Assembly (NCBI RefSeq): GCF_014650695.1
Contig: NZ_BMVL01000012.1
Span: forward strand, 1 to 64,000
Direction: 5' to 3'
Origin: Streptomyces avidinii
Lineage (GTDB): Bacteria > Actinomycetota > Actinomycetes > Streptomycetales > Streptomycetaceae
Length of the DNA: 64,000 bases
The notes beneath the pieces were generated by a model. That model was given only the letters and a program-made list of their open reading frames with translations. It ran no database searches and was not told the origin of the DNA. Of the stretch, positions 1-7,018 are shown one piece after another. Position numbers and translations under genes: made by a program. The first letter of the stretch is position 1; every line of letters begins with the position of its first letter.

Positions 1-806
1 GACCGTCCCGCCCCGGAAATCCGAAGACTGCCGGGAAACCCCCAAAGGAACGGGCCGGACCAAGTCTTTGGGGACGGGGTGGTCGGAGATGCCCGAGCGG
101 GCCAGGGGTGGGGTGACCGAGAGACGGGCCCACCCCGGGGCGGCCCTCCGGGGCGGTGGGCGCACCGAATCGCTACGCGCTCCTCATCTCTCAGCGTCTG
201 CGATCCGTCTTGGGCCGGACATAGGCCGCCCACGGGCCTCGGTTCGACGCTCGACATGCGTCCGACGACCGTCCGGGGCCGGACATAGGCCGCCCACGGG
301 CCTCGGATGCTTCTCATGGACGGCGTCCGGCCCCTCGCGGGGGTGGAAAGGCGCCGGACAGCGGCTATGTCGTCGTGGGGACGGGTCAGCGCACGTAGGC
401 GCCTCAAAAGGCCGGCCATTCGCCCCAATTACCCCTGTCTGGACCCCTGCTCATGGACTCAGTCCCTCGCCGCCCCGGATCCACGACGACATGGCCGAGG
501 AATCAGCCGTCAGTCCCTCTCAACGGCCCCGGCCGGTCGTCGGACGCGTGAAGGGGAAGCGGCAACGGGTCGTGGGCGGCCTATGCCCAACCCCAGACGG
601 TCGTCGGACGCTGAGAGATGAGGAGCGCGTAGCGATTGGATGCGCTTCCCCCGACCCGGCAGGCCGCTCCCGATGGGCCCGGCCTCGGAAGCGCGCCCAC
701 CCCGGCCGGGTCGCGGATCTCTGATGTCCCCGTCCATGAAAGGAAGGCCCGGCCCGTTCCTTTGGGGGTTTCCCGGCAGTCTTCGGATTTCCGGGGCGGG
801 ACGGTC
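1..806. repeat. large mosaic inverted repeat, about 0.8 kb
   Basis: Bases 1-58 are the exact reverse complement of 749-806. Moving inward, a second block of about 31 bases (168-198) is repeated in inverse at 607-637. A block around 212-235 is partly repeated in inverse at 567-597, and GCGTCCGACGACCG near 259-272 recurs in inverse near 535-548. Between these blocks the two arms differ in sequence but keep nearly the same spacing. I see this as two diverged copies of a roughly 400-base element placed tail to tail. No open frame here has a credible start, family motif or conserved protein, so I treat it as non-coding. It could be a fold-back element, a pair of structured RNA loci or the edge of a degenerate mobile element; I cannot choose among these. 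Confidence 0.75.
212..306 (+). repeat. two 31-base direct repeats
   Basis: The 31-base unit beginning GGGCCGGACATAGGCC and ending GGGCCTCGG is present at 212-242 and again, identical, at 276-306, start to start 64 bases apart. A degenerate copy lies in inverse near 567-597. Two units are too few, and the third too diverged, to call a CRISPR array. The units sit inside the larger inverted repeat. Confidence 0.7.
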
Positions 807-1092
807 GGTCAAGGGTGGCCGAAGGCCATCGCGCAGCGACGCGACGACGAAGGAGGAGCGCCCTTGAGGGACCGGCCCGACACGGAGAGACGATGAGACT
901 GACGGGAAACCCCCATACGCGACTCTGACCACCGCCCCCGCGGCTCCCGCCCACCGCAGCCACCCCAGACGGCACCGACCCCGCCCGCCCAGCCCCAGCC
1001 GCAAACCCCGCCCCCGCCCCCGGCGACACCTCGAACGGATAGGCGCACCCCGGCGGCGATTACCCGGGCCTTCGGTTCCGCGTTGGCCGGGT
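807..1092. other. intergenic stretch with a third copy of a short motif
   Basis: No gene is recognised here. Bases 895-918 (AGACTGACGGGAAACCCCCA and the next few bases) match 25-48 at nearly every position, so a core of the repeat above occurs a third time. 960-1030 is a C-rich, low-complexity tract. Confidence 0.5.
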
Positions 1093-1347
1093 ATGACCAT
1101 GCTTCAGTCTTCAACGGGCCGAAGGCGTCGCCCGGTGCCGCCGGGTTTCGAAGAATCGGTTCAGCGTCCGCGCGAGCAACCGCAACAACCGCAGCAACCA
1201 CAACCAGCGCCGGATCCGCCGATCTACCGGGATCTACTGGCGCGGTGGGCCGACGCCGGCCGGACTCTGCCCGGCCGGCGTGATCCGGAGTGGTCGCGGC
1301 TCACGTCCTCCCCGGTCTGGCCCACCACGAGCAGCGGGCTGTACTGA
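1093..1347 (+). CDS. small hypothetical protein, 84 aa
   Basis: The frame encodes a basic, Gln/Pro-rich N-terminus (residues 20-40 include runs of QQP) followed by a compact segment, IYRDLLARWADAGRTLPG, then a DPEW-containing stretch. This pattern resembles short Streptomyces proteins of unknown function that I recall having YRxLxxxWxxxGRxxPG. It ends 6 bases before the convergent acyl-CoA dehydrogenase stop. The ribosome binding site is weak (GGCCGGGT), so the start is uncertain. No enzymatic motif or membrane segment is visible. It might be a DNA- or protein-binding accessory, but I assign no function. Confidence 0.5.
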   Translation: MTMLQSSTGRRRRPVPPGFEESVQRPREQPQQPQQPQPAPDPPIYRDLLARWADAGRTLPGRRDPEWSRLTSSPVWPTTSSGLY

Positions 1348-1353
1348 CCGCGG

Positions 1354-2526
1354 TCAGCGCGTCTCCGGGCCCGCCAGGTGGCGGGCGATGACCATGCGCT
1401 GGATCTGGTTGGTGCCCTCCACGATCTGGAGCACCTTCGCCTCGCGCATCAGCCGCTCGACAGGGAAGTCCGCCGTGTAGCCGTATCCGCCGAGGACCTG
1501 CACCGCGTCCGTGGTGACGGACATCGCGGCGTCCGTGCAGAACAGCTTGGCCATGGCCGCCTGGCGGGAGAACGGCTTGCCCGCGTCGCGCAGCCGCGCC
1601 GCCGCGAGGTACAGCGCCCGGCCCGCCTCGATCTTGGTGGCCATGTCGGCCAGCATGAAGCGGAGCCCCTGGAAGTCCGCGATCGGGTGCCCGAACTGCT
1701 TGCGGTCCAGTGCGTACGTCAGTGCCTCGTCCAGCGCGGCCTGGGCCACGCCGATGGCGCAGGCGGCAATGCCCAGGCGCCCCGCGTCGAGCGCGGCCAG
1801 GGCGATGGTGAAGCCCTGCCCCTCCTCGCCGATGCGGCGGGCGTCGGGGATCCGTACGCCGTCGAAGTGCAGCTGGGCGGTGGGCGAGCCCTTCATGCCC
1901 ATCTTCTTCTCGGGTACGGCCGCGGTCAGGCCCTCGGCGTCCCCGGGGACCAGGAAGGCCGTGATGCCCTTGGGGCCCTGGGCGCCGGTGCGCGCCAGGA
2001 CGGTGTAGAAGTCGGCGACCCCGCCGTGGGTGATCCAGGCCTTGGTGCCGGTGATGATCCAGTCGTCGCCGTCGCGCACCGCCTTGGTGGTGAGGGAGGC
2101 GGCGTCGGAGCCGGCGGCCGGCTCGGAGAGGCAGTAGGCGCCCAGCAGGCCCCCGCCGAGCATCTCGGGGAGGTGGGCGCTCTGCTGCTCCTTGGTGCCG
2201 TAGCCGGCGAGTCCGTGGCAGGCCAGGGAGTGCACGCTGACGCCGAGCCCGACGGTGAGGCGGGCCGCGGCCAGCTCTTCGAGGACCTGGAGGTAGACCT
2301 CGTACGGCTGCTCGCCGCCGCCGAATTCCCCGGGGTACGGAAGGCCGAGCAGGCCGGCCTCGGAGAGCAGGGTGAAGACCTCCCGCGGGAACCGGCCGGA
2401 GTCCTCCTCCTCGGCTGCCCTGGGGCGGATCTCCCGCTGCGCGATCTCGCGTACGAGGGCGAGGAGGTCCCGGGACTCCTCGGTGGGCAGCTGTCGGTCC
2501 ACCGGCTGCGGGGCGCGGTCTGTCAT
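1354..2526 (-). CDS. acyl-CoA dehydrogenase
   Basis: The product oxidises an acyl-CoA to the trans-2-enoyl-CoA using FAD, passing electrons to electron transfer flavoprotein, as in beta-oxidation or branched-chain amino-acid breakdown. The 390-residue length is normal for the family. The N-terminal helical domain, central beta domain (EPAAGSDAASLTTKA, then WIITGTKAWITHG) and C-terminal helical domain are all present. The motif IVEGTNQIQ near the C-terminus carries the expected catalytic Glu. I chose ATG at 2526 because AGGGAGGAGA precedes it; an upstream extension to 2604 lacks support. A TetR-type gene lies 146 bases upstream on the same strand and may control it. Exact chain-length specificity cannot be read from sequence. 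Confidence 0.93.
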   Translation of the reverse strand: MTDRAPQPVDRQLPTEESRDLLALVREIAQREIRPRAAEEEDSGRFPREVFTLLSEAGLLGLPYPGEFGGGEQPYEVYLQVLEELAAARLTVGLGVSVHSLACHGLAGYGTKEQQSAHLPEMLGGGLLGAYCLSEPAAGSDAASLTTKAVRDGDDWIITGTKAWITHGGVADFYTVLARTGAQGPKGITAFLVPGDAEGLTAAVPEKKMGMKGSPTAQLHFDGVRIPDARRIGEEGQGFTIALAALDAGRLGIAACAIGVAQAALDEALTYALDRKQFGHPIADFQGLRFMLADMATKIEAGRALYLAAARLRDAGKPFSRQAAMAKLFCTDAAMSVTTDAVQVLGGYGYTADFPVERLMREAKVLQIVEGTNQIQRMVIARHLAGPETR

Positions 2527-2672
2527 GGCGGCGCTCTCCTCCCTGGTCGGGCACGGCGGCGGCGCGTGGGTGTGGGACGCGTCGCCGGGTCTCGGTAATC
2601 CCACAGCCGATGCTGCCCTCCCGGATCACGGAAGGGGCTGTTCAGTGGCTGCGGCGGCTTGAGTATGCCCGA

Positions 2673-3362
2673 TCAGGGGCTTCCCGTCACCGGTACAAGA
2701 TCACCGCGCTGATCGGACGGCTCCTCGGAAGCGGGAGGTGCCGGACACTCCGGGACGAACTCCTCGATCACCGTCAGTGTGGCACGCAGCTGGCGCACCA
2801 GTAGGGCTCCGAGCCGGGCACGGTCGGGTTGGTCCGGGTCACCCAGTGCGCCGATCCAGTCCAGCGTGGCCCCTTCGACCCCGGAGAGCCAGCCCACGAG
2901 GGCGAGCCGGGCGATCGGGGGGAGTGCGCGGCGCCCGTACGCGCCGTCGGCGATGGTGGCGACGAGCTCCTCGCGGACGGAGTCACGGATGGCGAGCACC
3001 TCGGCGTCGGATCCGACGCCGCCCGTGACGATGGTGCGGTAGGCGGCGCGGTGGTGCTCGGCGTAGTACAGGTAGCCGTCGATGGTGCGGCGGACGCGCT
3101 CCACGCCCGGGAGCTCGGTGTCGCCGCCGGCGCGGGCGACGAGTTCGGCGACGGAGTCCTCGACGATGGCGAGGTAGTAGCCGCGCTTGCTGGTGAAGTA
3201 GTAGTAGATCAGCCCCTTGGCGACGCCTGCCTGTTTGGCGATGTCGTCCATGGAGAGCGCGTCGTACGAGGTGTCGGCGAACAACTTGCGCCCGGTGGCT
3301 ATGAGTTCGGTCCTGCGCACCTGGGATCGCCGGGTCGTTCCGCGCTGTTGACTATTATTCAA
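2673..3362 (-). CDS. TetR-family transcriptional regulator
   Basis: Residues about 17-65 form a TetR helix-turn-helix: RKLFADTSYDALSMDDIAKQ followed by AGVAKGLIYYYFTSKRGYYL. The remainder is a helical ligand-binding domain of typical length (229 aa in all). The start used is TTG at 3362; an in-frame GTG at 3320 (VRRTELIATG) is a good alternative because the TTG lies inside a palindrome. The gene points toward the acyl-CoA dehydrogenase gene, so an acyl-CoA or related lipid ligand is a reasonable inference from position, not something the sequence proves. Confidence 0.9.
   Translation of the reverse strand: MNNSQQRGTTRRSQVRRTELIATGRKLFADTSYDALSMDDIAKQAGVAKGLIYYYFTSKRGYYLAIVEDSVAELVARAGGDTELPGVERVRRTIDGYLYYAEHHRAAYRTIVTGGVGSDAEVLAIRDSVREELVATIADGAYGRRALPPIARLALVGWLSGVEGATLDWIGALGDPDQPDRARLGALLVRQLRATLTVIEEFVPECPAPPASEEPSDQRGDLVPVTGSP
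3348..3362. promoter_or_regulatory. possible autoregulatory operator of the TetR gene
   Basis: TTGACTATTATTCAA is an AT-rich imperfect palindrome (arms TTGA/TCAA) in an otherwise very GC-rich region. It overlaps the annotated TTG start of the TetR gene. It could be an operator or part of the promoter; if it is an operator, translation more likely begins at GTG 3320. Confidence 0.3.
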
Positions 3363-3523
3363 ATTCAGCCCTGGTCTCGAACTGCCACAGAATGCCCGCA
3401 GTATGGCAGACCCGGCTTCGCGCTCCCGGGGTGAGCGCTCAGCAGGTGCCGGTGACCTCGGAGGTGATCGTCACCGACGGACTGCGGGCGGCAGCCCCGT
3501 GATCCGGGACGCCCGGGAGGGGC

Positions 3524-3676
3524 TCAGAGCCAGCCGATCTGGGTGACGAACATGGCGACGACGACCACCAGGGTCCAGCCGAGCACGTGCTCCAGCCAGG
3601 AGGAGTCGTCCTTGGGACCTCCGGTACGGACGAGGTTCCGGGGGGCGGCGGTGGGGGCGGCGCTGTCGGCAGTCAT
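3524..3676 (-). CDS. small single-pass membrane protein, SCO1431-like
   Basis: The 50-residue product has a short polar N-terminus with RTGGPKDDS, then one hydrophobic segment, HVLGWTLVVVVAMFVTQIGWL, that runs to the C-terminus. The sequence matches my recollection of the SCO1431 family of tiny actinobacterial membrane proteins, whose role is unknown. I chose the ATG at 3676 because the conserved part begins there; a longer frame to 3793 adds a Cys-rich stretch unlike the family. The next leftward gene downstream is the TetR gene, 160 bases away. Confidence 0.7.
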   Translation of the reverse strand: MTADSAAPTAAPRNLVRTGGPKDDSSWLEHVLGWTLVVVVAMFVTQIGWL

Positions 3677-3929
3677 GGCGTCCAATGTGCCAGCGTTCGC
3701 GGCTTTCACGGTAGATACGCCATGGGTGGCATGCGTCACGCAAACTCCGACAGACGCCGACAGTGGCACGCAGAGGCATGCAGAGACGGGCAAGGAGGAC
3801 AGCCGCGGGGCAGCCGACCATGCGGCCAGGACGGCAGACGGCCGGGCCCCGGCCTGCTCGGTCGGGACCCGGCACGCTCACACATCCGGCTTCCGGCGCC
3901 TCGCTCCGGCGCTTCCTCCGGCGCCCCGG

Positions 3930-4361
3930 TCAGACGCGGGACTCGCGGTTGCGGCCGGCCATCGCCGCCATCGCGAGGCCGAGGCACAGGGCGACGCCTC
4001 CGGCGATCACATTGCTGACCACCGTTCGCGTCGTGTCCATCTCACCGGCGATGACCCACGGAGCGATGATCGTCCACGCGCCGAGGGCGACCGCCGTCCA
4101 CGCCATCGCGTGGGTGCGCTCGTATGCGGAACCCAGACCGCTCATGCACAGGCAGAAGGCCAGGCCGGCGATCAGGTTGTTGATGGCCAGCGGGGTGAGG
4201 CCGCTGAATCCTGCGATCCACGGCGAGGCGGCCAGGTACAGACCCGTGATCAGGGCCAGTGCTTCGACAGCCTGCGCGCGGGGGGTGCTGGTCACCCGCT
4301 CGAACCGGGTACGCATCTCGGCGAGGTCGGGGTGCTGCTCGATGCTGGGATGGGTGGTCAT
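3930..4361 (-). CDS. SPW-repeat membrane protein
   Basis: The 143-residue product has four hydrophobic helices and two copies of the short signature that names the SPW family: ASPWIAGFSG after the first helix and IAPWVIAG after the third. SPW proteins are small integral membrane proteins in archaea and actinobacteria with no established function. The start ATG at 4361 has a strong site (AGGAGG, 9 bases upstream). The cytoplasmic N-terminus (about 30 residues) is polar and charged. Intergenic DNA upstream (4362-4457) is less GC-rich and has two GGGTAA-like boxes that could belong to an alternative-sigma promoter, but spacing to a -35 is not convincing. Confidence 0.85.
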   Translation of the reverse strand: MTTHPSIEQHPDLAEMRTRFERVTSTPRAQAVEALALITGLYLAASPWIAGFSGLTPLAINNLIAGLAFCLCMSGLGSAYERTHAMAWTAVALGAWTIIAPWVIAGEMDTTRTVVSNVIAGGVALCLGLAMAAMAGRNRESRV

Positions 4362-4457
4362 GGCTGGCCGCCTCCTACTGAGAAGCCTTTATGTGCCATT
4401 TACCCCACTATGTTCCGCTTACCCGCGCCGCTGGTCAACGGAAAAATTCGCGGCTCC

Positions 4458-5855
4458 TCACAGCACCCCCACCGCGCGCAGCGCGCGGACCTGCGCCCGC
4501 TTCGGGAGAGCCGGGGCATAGAGGTAACAGATGCCCCCGGAGCCCGAGGTGACCTTGCCGGAGACGCCCGTGCGCTTGGTGCGCAGCCAGATGTTCTCCC
4601 ACTCGGCGCGGCGGTAGACGCGGCGCACCGACGGGTTGTCGGGCGAGTTGGGGTCGTTGGCGATCACGTCCCCGGCAGCGGTGAAGCCGATGACGGTCAT
4701 CAGGTGGCCGGCTGTCCCGTAGCCCGCGCCCGTGAGCTCGTCCGGGCGGAACGACTGGGAGGTGATGACCGGGATGCCGGCCCGAACGAGGGTCTCCAGG
4801 TCGGCCAGGGAGGTGAGGCGGGTGACGACTCCGGCGAGCCCGCGGTAGGTGGCGGCGTAGGCCGCGTTGAAGGGCCAGTTCCCGCAGCCCTTGTAGGCGG
4901 CGTCGTAGGTGGAGCGGGCCGCGTGGCAGATCTGCGGGTCGGCGTACCTCGGATTGACCCAGGTCAGGGTGGAGGGGGCGGCCCTGCCGCCCCAGTACTC
5001 GATGATCATCTGGGAGGAGGTGGGGCTGCACCAGGCCTCGCCGCCGTTGTCGTACTCGGGGTACTGGCCGGCGTGGACCTCCTGCGAGTACCGCGGGACC
5101 TTCAGCTCGTGGGCGCTGCGGGCGGAGGGGGCGGAGGGGGTGACGGTGAAGCGGTCCGGCACGTCGGAGACCATGGCGCCCGCGAGCCATACGGTGGGTC
5201 CGCGCTCGGCGCCCGGCCGCCGGTGGAGGGTGAGGCGGAGCTGCCAGGCCGCCATCCGCAGGCCGGCGGCCGCGGCCGGGCCGTCGAGGGCCAGGGTGTC
5301 GGTCCAGACCGTGGACCTTCCGTCGGTCTGGCCGTCCACCGAGGTACGGCGGATGTCGTCGTCGCCCGAGGCCCAGCGGCCCATGACGTACCAGGGGGTG
5401 GGGGTGCCGTCGGTGTAGGTGCCGCGCAGTTCGATCTGGATCCAGGTTCCGGCCGGGGTACGGGCGTTCCACGAGGTGATGGCCTCGGCGGCGGGCACGG
5501 TGGAGCGGTGTACCGGGGAGGTCCAGGTGGCGTACTCCCAGGTGGCCTTGCGCCCTGTGTGCGGGTCGGCGTACTCGGTGCGGCCGACGGCCGCCGCGAT
5601 CTCCAGGCCGGGGCGGGAGCCGCCGACGGCGGTGGTGCCCCGGTGGGTGCCGGCGAGCCAGTGGGCGTAGGAGTACCAGAAGCGGTTGTCGACGGTGGGG
5701 CCCGGCAGCCGCGGGGCCGCGGGGGTCGCAGGGGTCGCAGGGGTCGCAGGGGTCGCCGCGGAGGCGCTGCCCCCCGGGACGGTGGCGGCGGTGGCCGCGG
5801 CGGCGACCGCCAGTGCGGCGACGAGTACGGCCCTGCGCGGCGTGGGTTCGGTCAT
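4458..5855 (-). CDS. secreted C39-like cysteine peptidase
   Basis: The 465-residue protein starts with a signal peptide carrying twin arginines (PRRAVLVAALAVAAAATAA), so export by Tat or Sec is likely. It is followed by a short (ATP)n repeat at about 36-46. Residues about 60-250 form a beta-rich region of unknown role. The C-terminal third is a peptidase C39-like domain with candidate catalytic Cys276 in GGEAWCSPTS and His384 in TAGHLMTVIGF, followed by NDPNSPD. Family knowledge predicts a papain-like peptidase or amidase acting outside the cell; the substrate is unknown. It is divergent from the kinase gene at 6008. ATG 5855 is preferred because the signal peptide begins there. Confidence 0.82.
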   Translation of the reverse strand: MTEPTPRRAVLVAALAVAAAATAATVPGGSASAATPATPATPATPAAPRLPGPTVDNRFWYSYAHWLAGTHRGTTAVGGSRPGLEIAAAVGRTEYADPHTGRKATWEYATWTSPVHRSTVPAAEAITSWNARTPAGTWIQIELRGTYTDGTPTPWYVMGRWASGDDDIRRTSVDGQTDGRSTVWTDTLALDGPAAAAGLRMAAWQLRLTLHRRPGAERGPTVWLAGAMVSDVPDRFTVTPSAPSARSAHELKVPRYSQEVHAGQYPEYDNGGEAWCSPTSSQMIIEYWGGRAAPSTLTWVNPRYADPQICHAARSTYDAAYKGCGNWPFNAAYAATYRGLAGVVTRLTSLADLETLVRAGIPVITSQSFRPDELTGAGYGTAGHLMTVIGFTAAGDVIANDPNSPDNPSVRRVYRRAEWENIWLRTKRTGVSGKVTSGSGGICYLYAPALPKRAQVRALRAVGVL

Positions 5856-6007
5856 CGCGTGTTCCCCCAGGGTGGGTCGGCGTTCCGGCGGCACTTCGGC
5901 GGCTCGTGGGTGGCGCGTGGCTGGCACGTGGGTGGCATCACCCTTCCAGTTCCCGGCGTCGGCAGCCCGAAGCCACGGCTCGTGTCGGGCTTGTCTAGGC
6001 TGGTCGG

Positions 6008-6640
6008 GTGGAGCCACAGCAGTCACTTGAGTCACTCGCACGGGAGCTCGCGGCCGCGGCGCCCTCGCTCGGCCCGGTGCGCGTGATCGGCATCGACGGG
6101 CACGCGGGATCGGGGAAGAGCACCTTCGCGGGGCGGCTCGCCGAGCTGCTGGGGGCGCCCGTGCTGCACCTGGACGACGTGGCCAGCCATGCGGAGCTGT
6201 TCGGCTGGGAGGAGCGGCTGCGCGCGCAGGTGCTGGAGCCGCTCGCCGCCGGACGGCCCGCGCGCTGGGCCCCGTACGACTGGGTGGAGCGCCGCTTCGG
6301 GCCGGAGCGGGTGCTGGAGCCGGTGCCGGTACTGCTGGTCGAGGGGGTCGGAGCAGGGCGGAGGGCGTTGCGCCCGCGTCTGGCGCGGCTCCTGTGGATG
6401 GAGATGCCGCGCGAGGAGTCCTGGCAGCGAGGGCGAAACCGGGACGGGCGTGAACTTTCCGACTTCTGGGACGGATGGGAGCGCGCGGAGCGCGCGCACT
6501 TCTCCAACGACCCTTCGCGCCCCTTCGCCGACACCCTGGTACGCCAGAGCGGTACGGGATACGAGTGGACTTCCGGGACTCGAGCGACGGCGGGAAACGC
6601 CACTTCCGTCACCGGGCGTGACGACCTCCCCCGGGCCTGA
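6008..6640 (+). CDS. uridine kinase-like P-loop kinase
   Basis: The product (210 aa) carries a P-loop at residues 31-38 (GHAGSGKS), an HLDD segment after the second strand and a basic region WQRGRNRDGRE resembling a lid. These features fit the uridine kinase/phosphoribulokinase-like NTPase group, which phosphorylates nucleosides or small metabolites in the cytoplasm. The start is GTG at 6008. A -10-like TAGGCT lies at 5996-6001, so the mRNA probably has no 5' leader. The last 30 residues (Thr/Gly-rich) are not conserved in kinases I know. The substrate is not certain. Confidence 0.8.
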   Translation: MEPQQSLESLARELAAAAPSLGPVRVIGIDGHAGSGKSTFAGRLAELLGAPVLHLDDVASHAELFGWEERLRAQVLEPLAAGRPARWAPYDWVERRFGPERVLEPVPVLLVEGVGAGRRALRPRLARLLWMEMPREESWQRGRNRDGRELSDFWDGWERAERAHFSNDPSRPFADTLVRQSGTGYEWTSGTRATAGNATSVTGRDDLPRA

Positions 6641-6682
6641 ACGGCCCCGGATTTCAGCACCGCCGGGCCCGCGCCGACCCGC

Positions 6683-6712
6683 TTGACCCGGGGTCCGCAC
6701 CGGCCTTACGTT
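6683..6712 (+). promoter_or_regulatory. promoter for a candidate small RNA
   Basis: TTGACC at 6683-6688 and TACGTT at 6707-6712 are separated by 18 bases, a good match to the primary-sigma promoter. No coding sequence starts within the next 300 bases, but a strong terminator lies about 35 bases after the predicted transcription start. Confidence 0.5.
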
Positions 6713-6718
6713 CTCAAT

Positions 6719-6790
6719 GCGAGGCCTTCACAGGCCGGCGCGCACACGAAGCCCCCGATTGTTCCCCCGTGATCGGGGGCTTCGTTCTGC
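6719..6790 (+). ncRNA. candidate intergenic small RNA
   Basis: A promoter ends at 6712 and a hairpin of 13 perfect base pairs (6747-6759 with 6772-6784, CGAAGCCCCCGAT/ATCGGGGGCTTCG, 12-base loop) is followed by TTCTG. The predicted transcript is about 65-75 bases, with a small extra stem (GGCCT-TCACA-GGCC) in its 5' part. The stretch 6641-7018 has no credible gene. I dimly recall a reported S. coelicolor sRNA named scr1434 from this neighbourhood, but cannot confirm that it is the same locus. Alternatively the hairpin only ends transcription of the kinase gene. Confidence 0.5.
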
Positions 6791-7018
6791 CCGCGGCCCC
6801 CTCCCGGGCGGTCCCGCACGGGCCGATCCCGCCCCGATCATTCACCCTGAGTCACCGGATGCCCGAGGGGCGCACGCCGGAACCGGGCCCGTCGCGCCCT
6901 ACGTAAGGTGCGTGACCGCGGGTACGATGCAGCCCTGATTTCATCGGCGCAGTGGGCAACTCATGTGCTCGTCACAGGGGTTGCCGCGCACCACGGGGGC
7001 AGGCTTGTGGGGGACGTG

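Noticed and set aside
212..306. CRISPR-like repeat pair
   Set aside because: Only two identical units, one 33-base spacer, no cas genes and a degenerate inverse copy; more likely part of the inverted repeat.
68..724. Long open frames in 1-1100 on both strands, up to 218 residues
   Set aside because: They are Arg/Gly/Pro-rich, show no family motif, and lie across the inverted repeat; in DNA this GC-rich such frames arise by chance.
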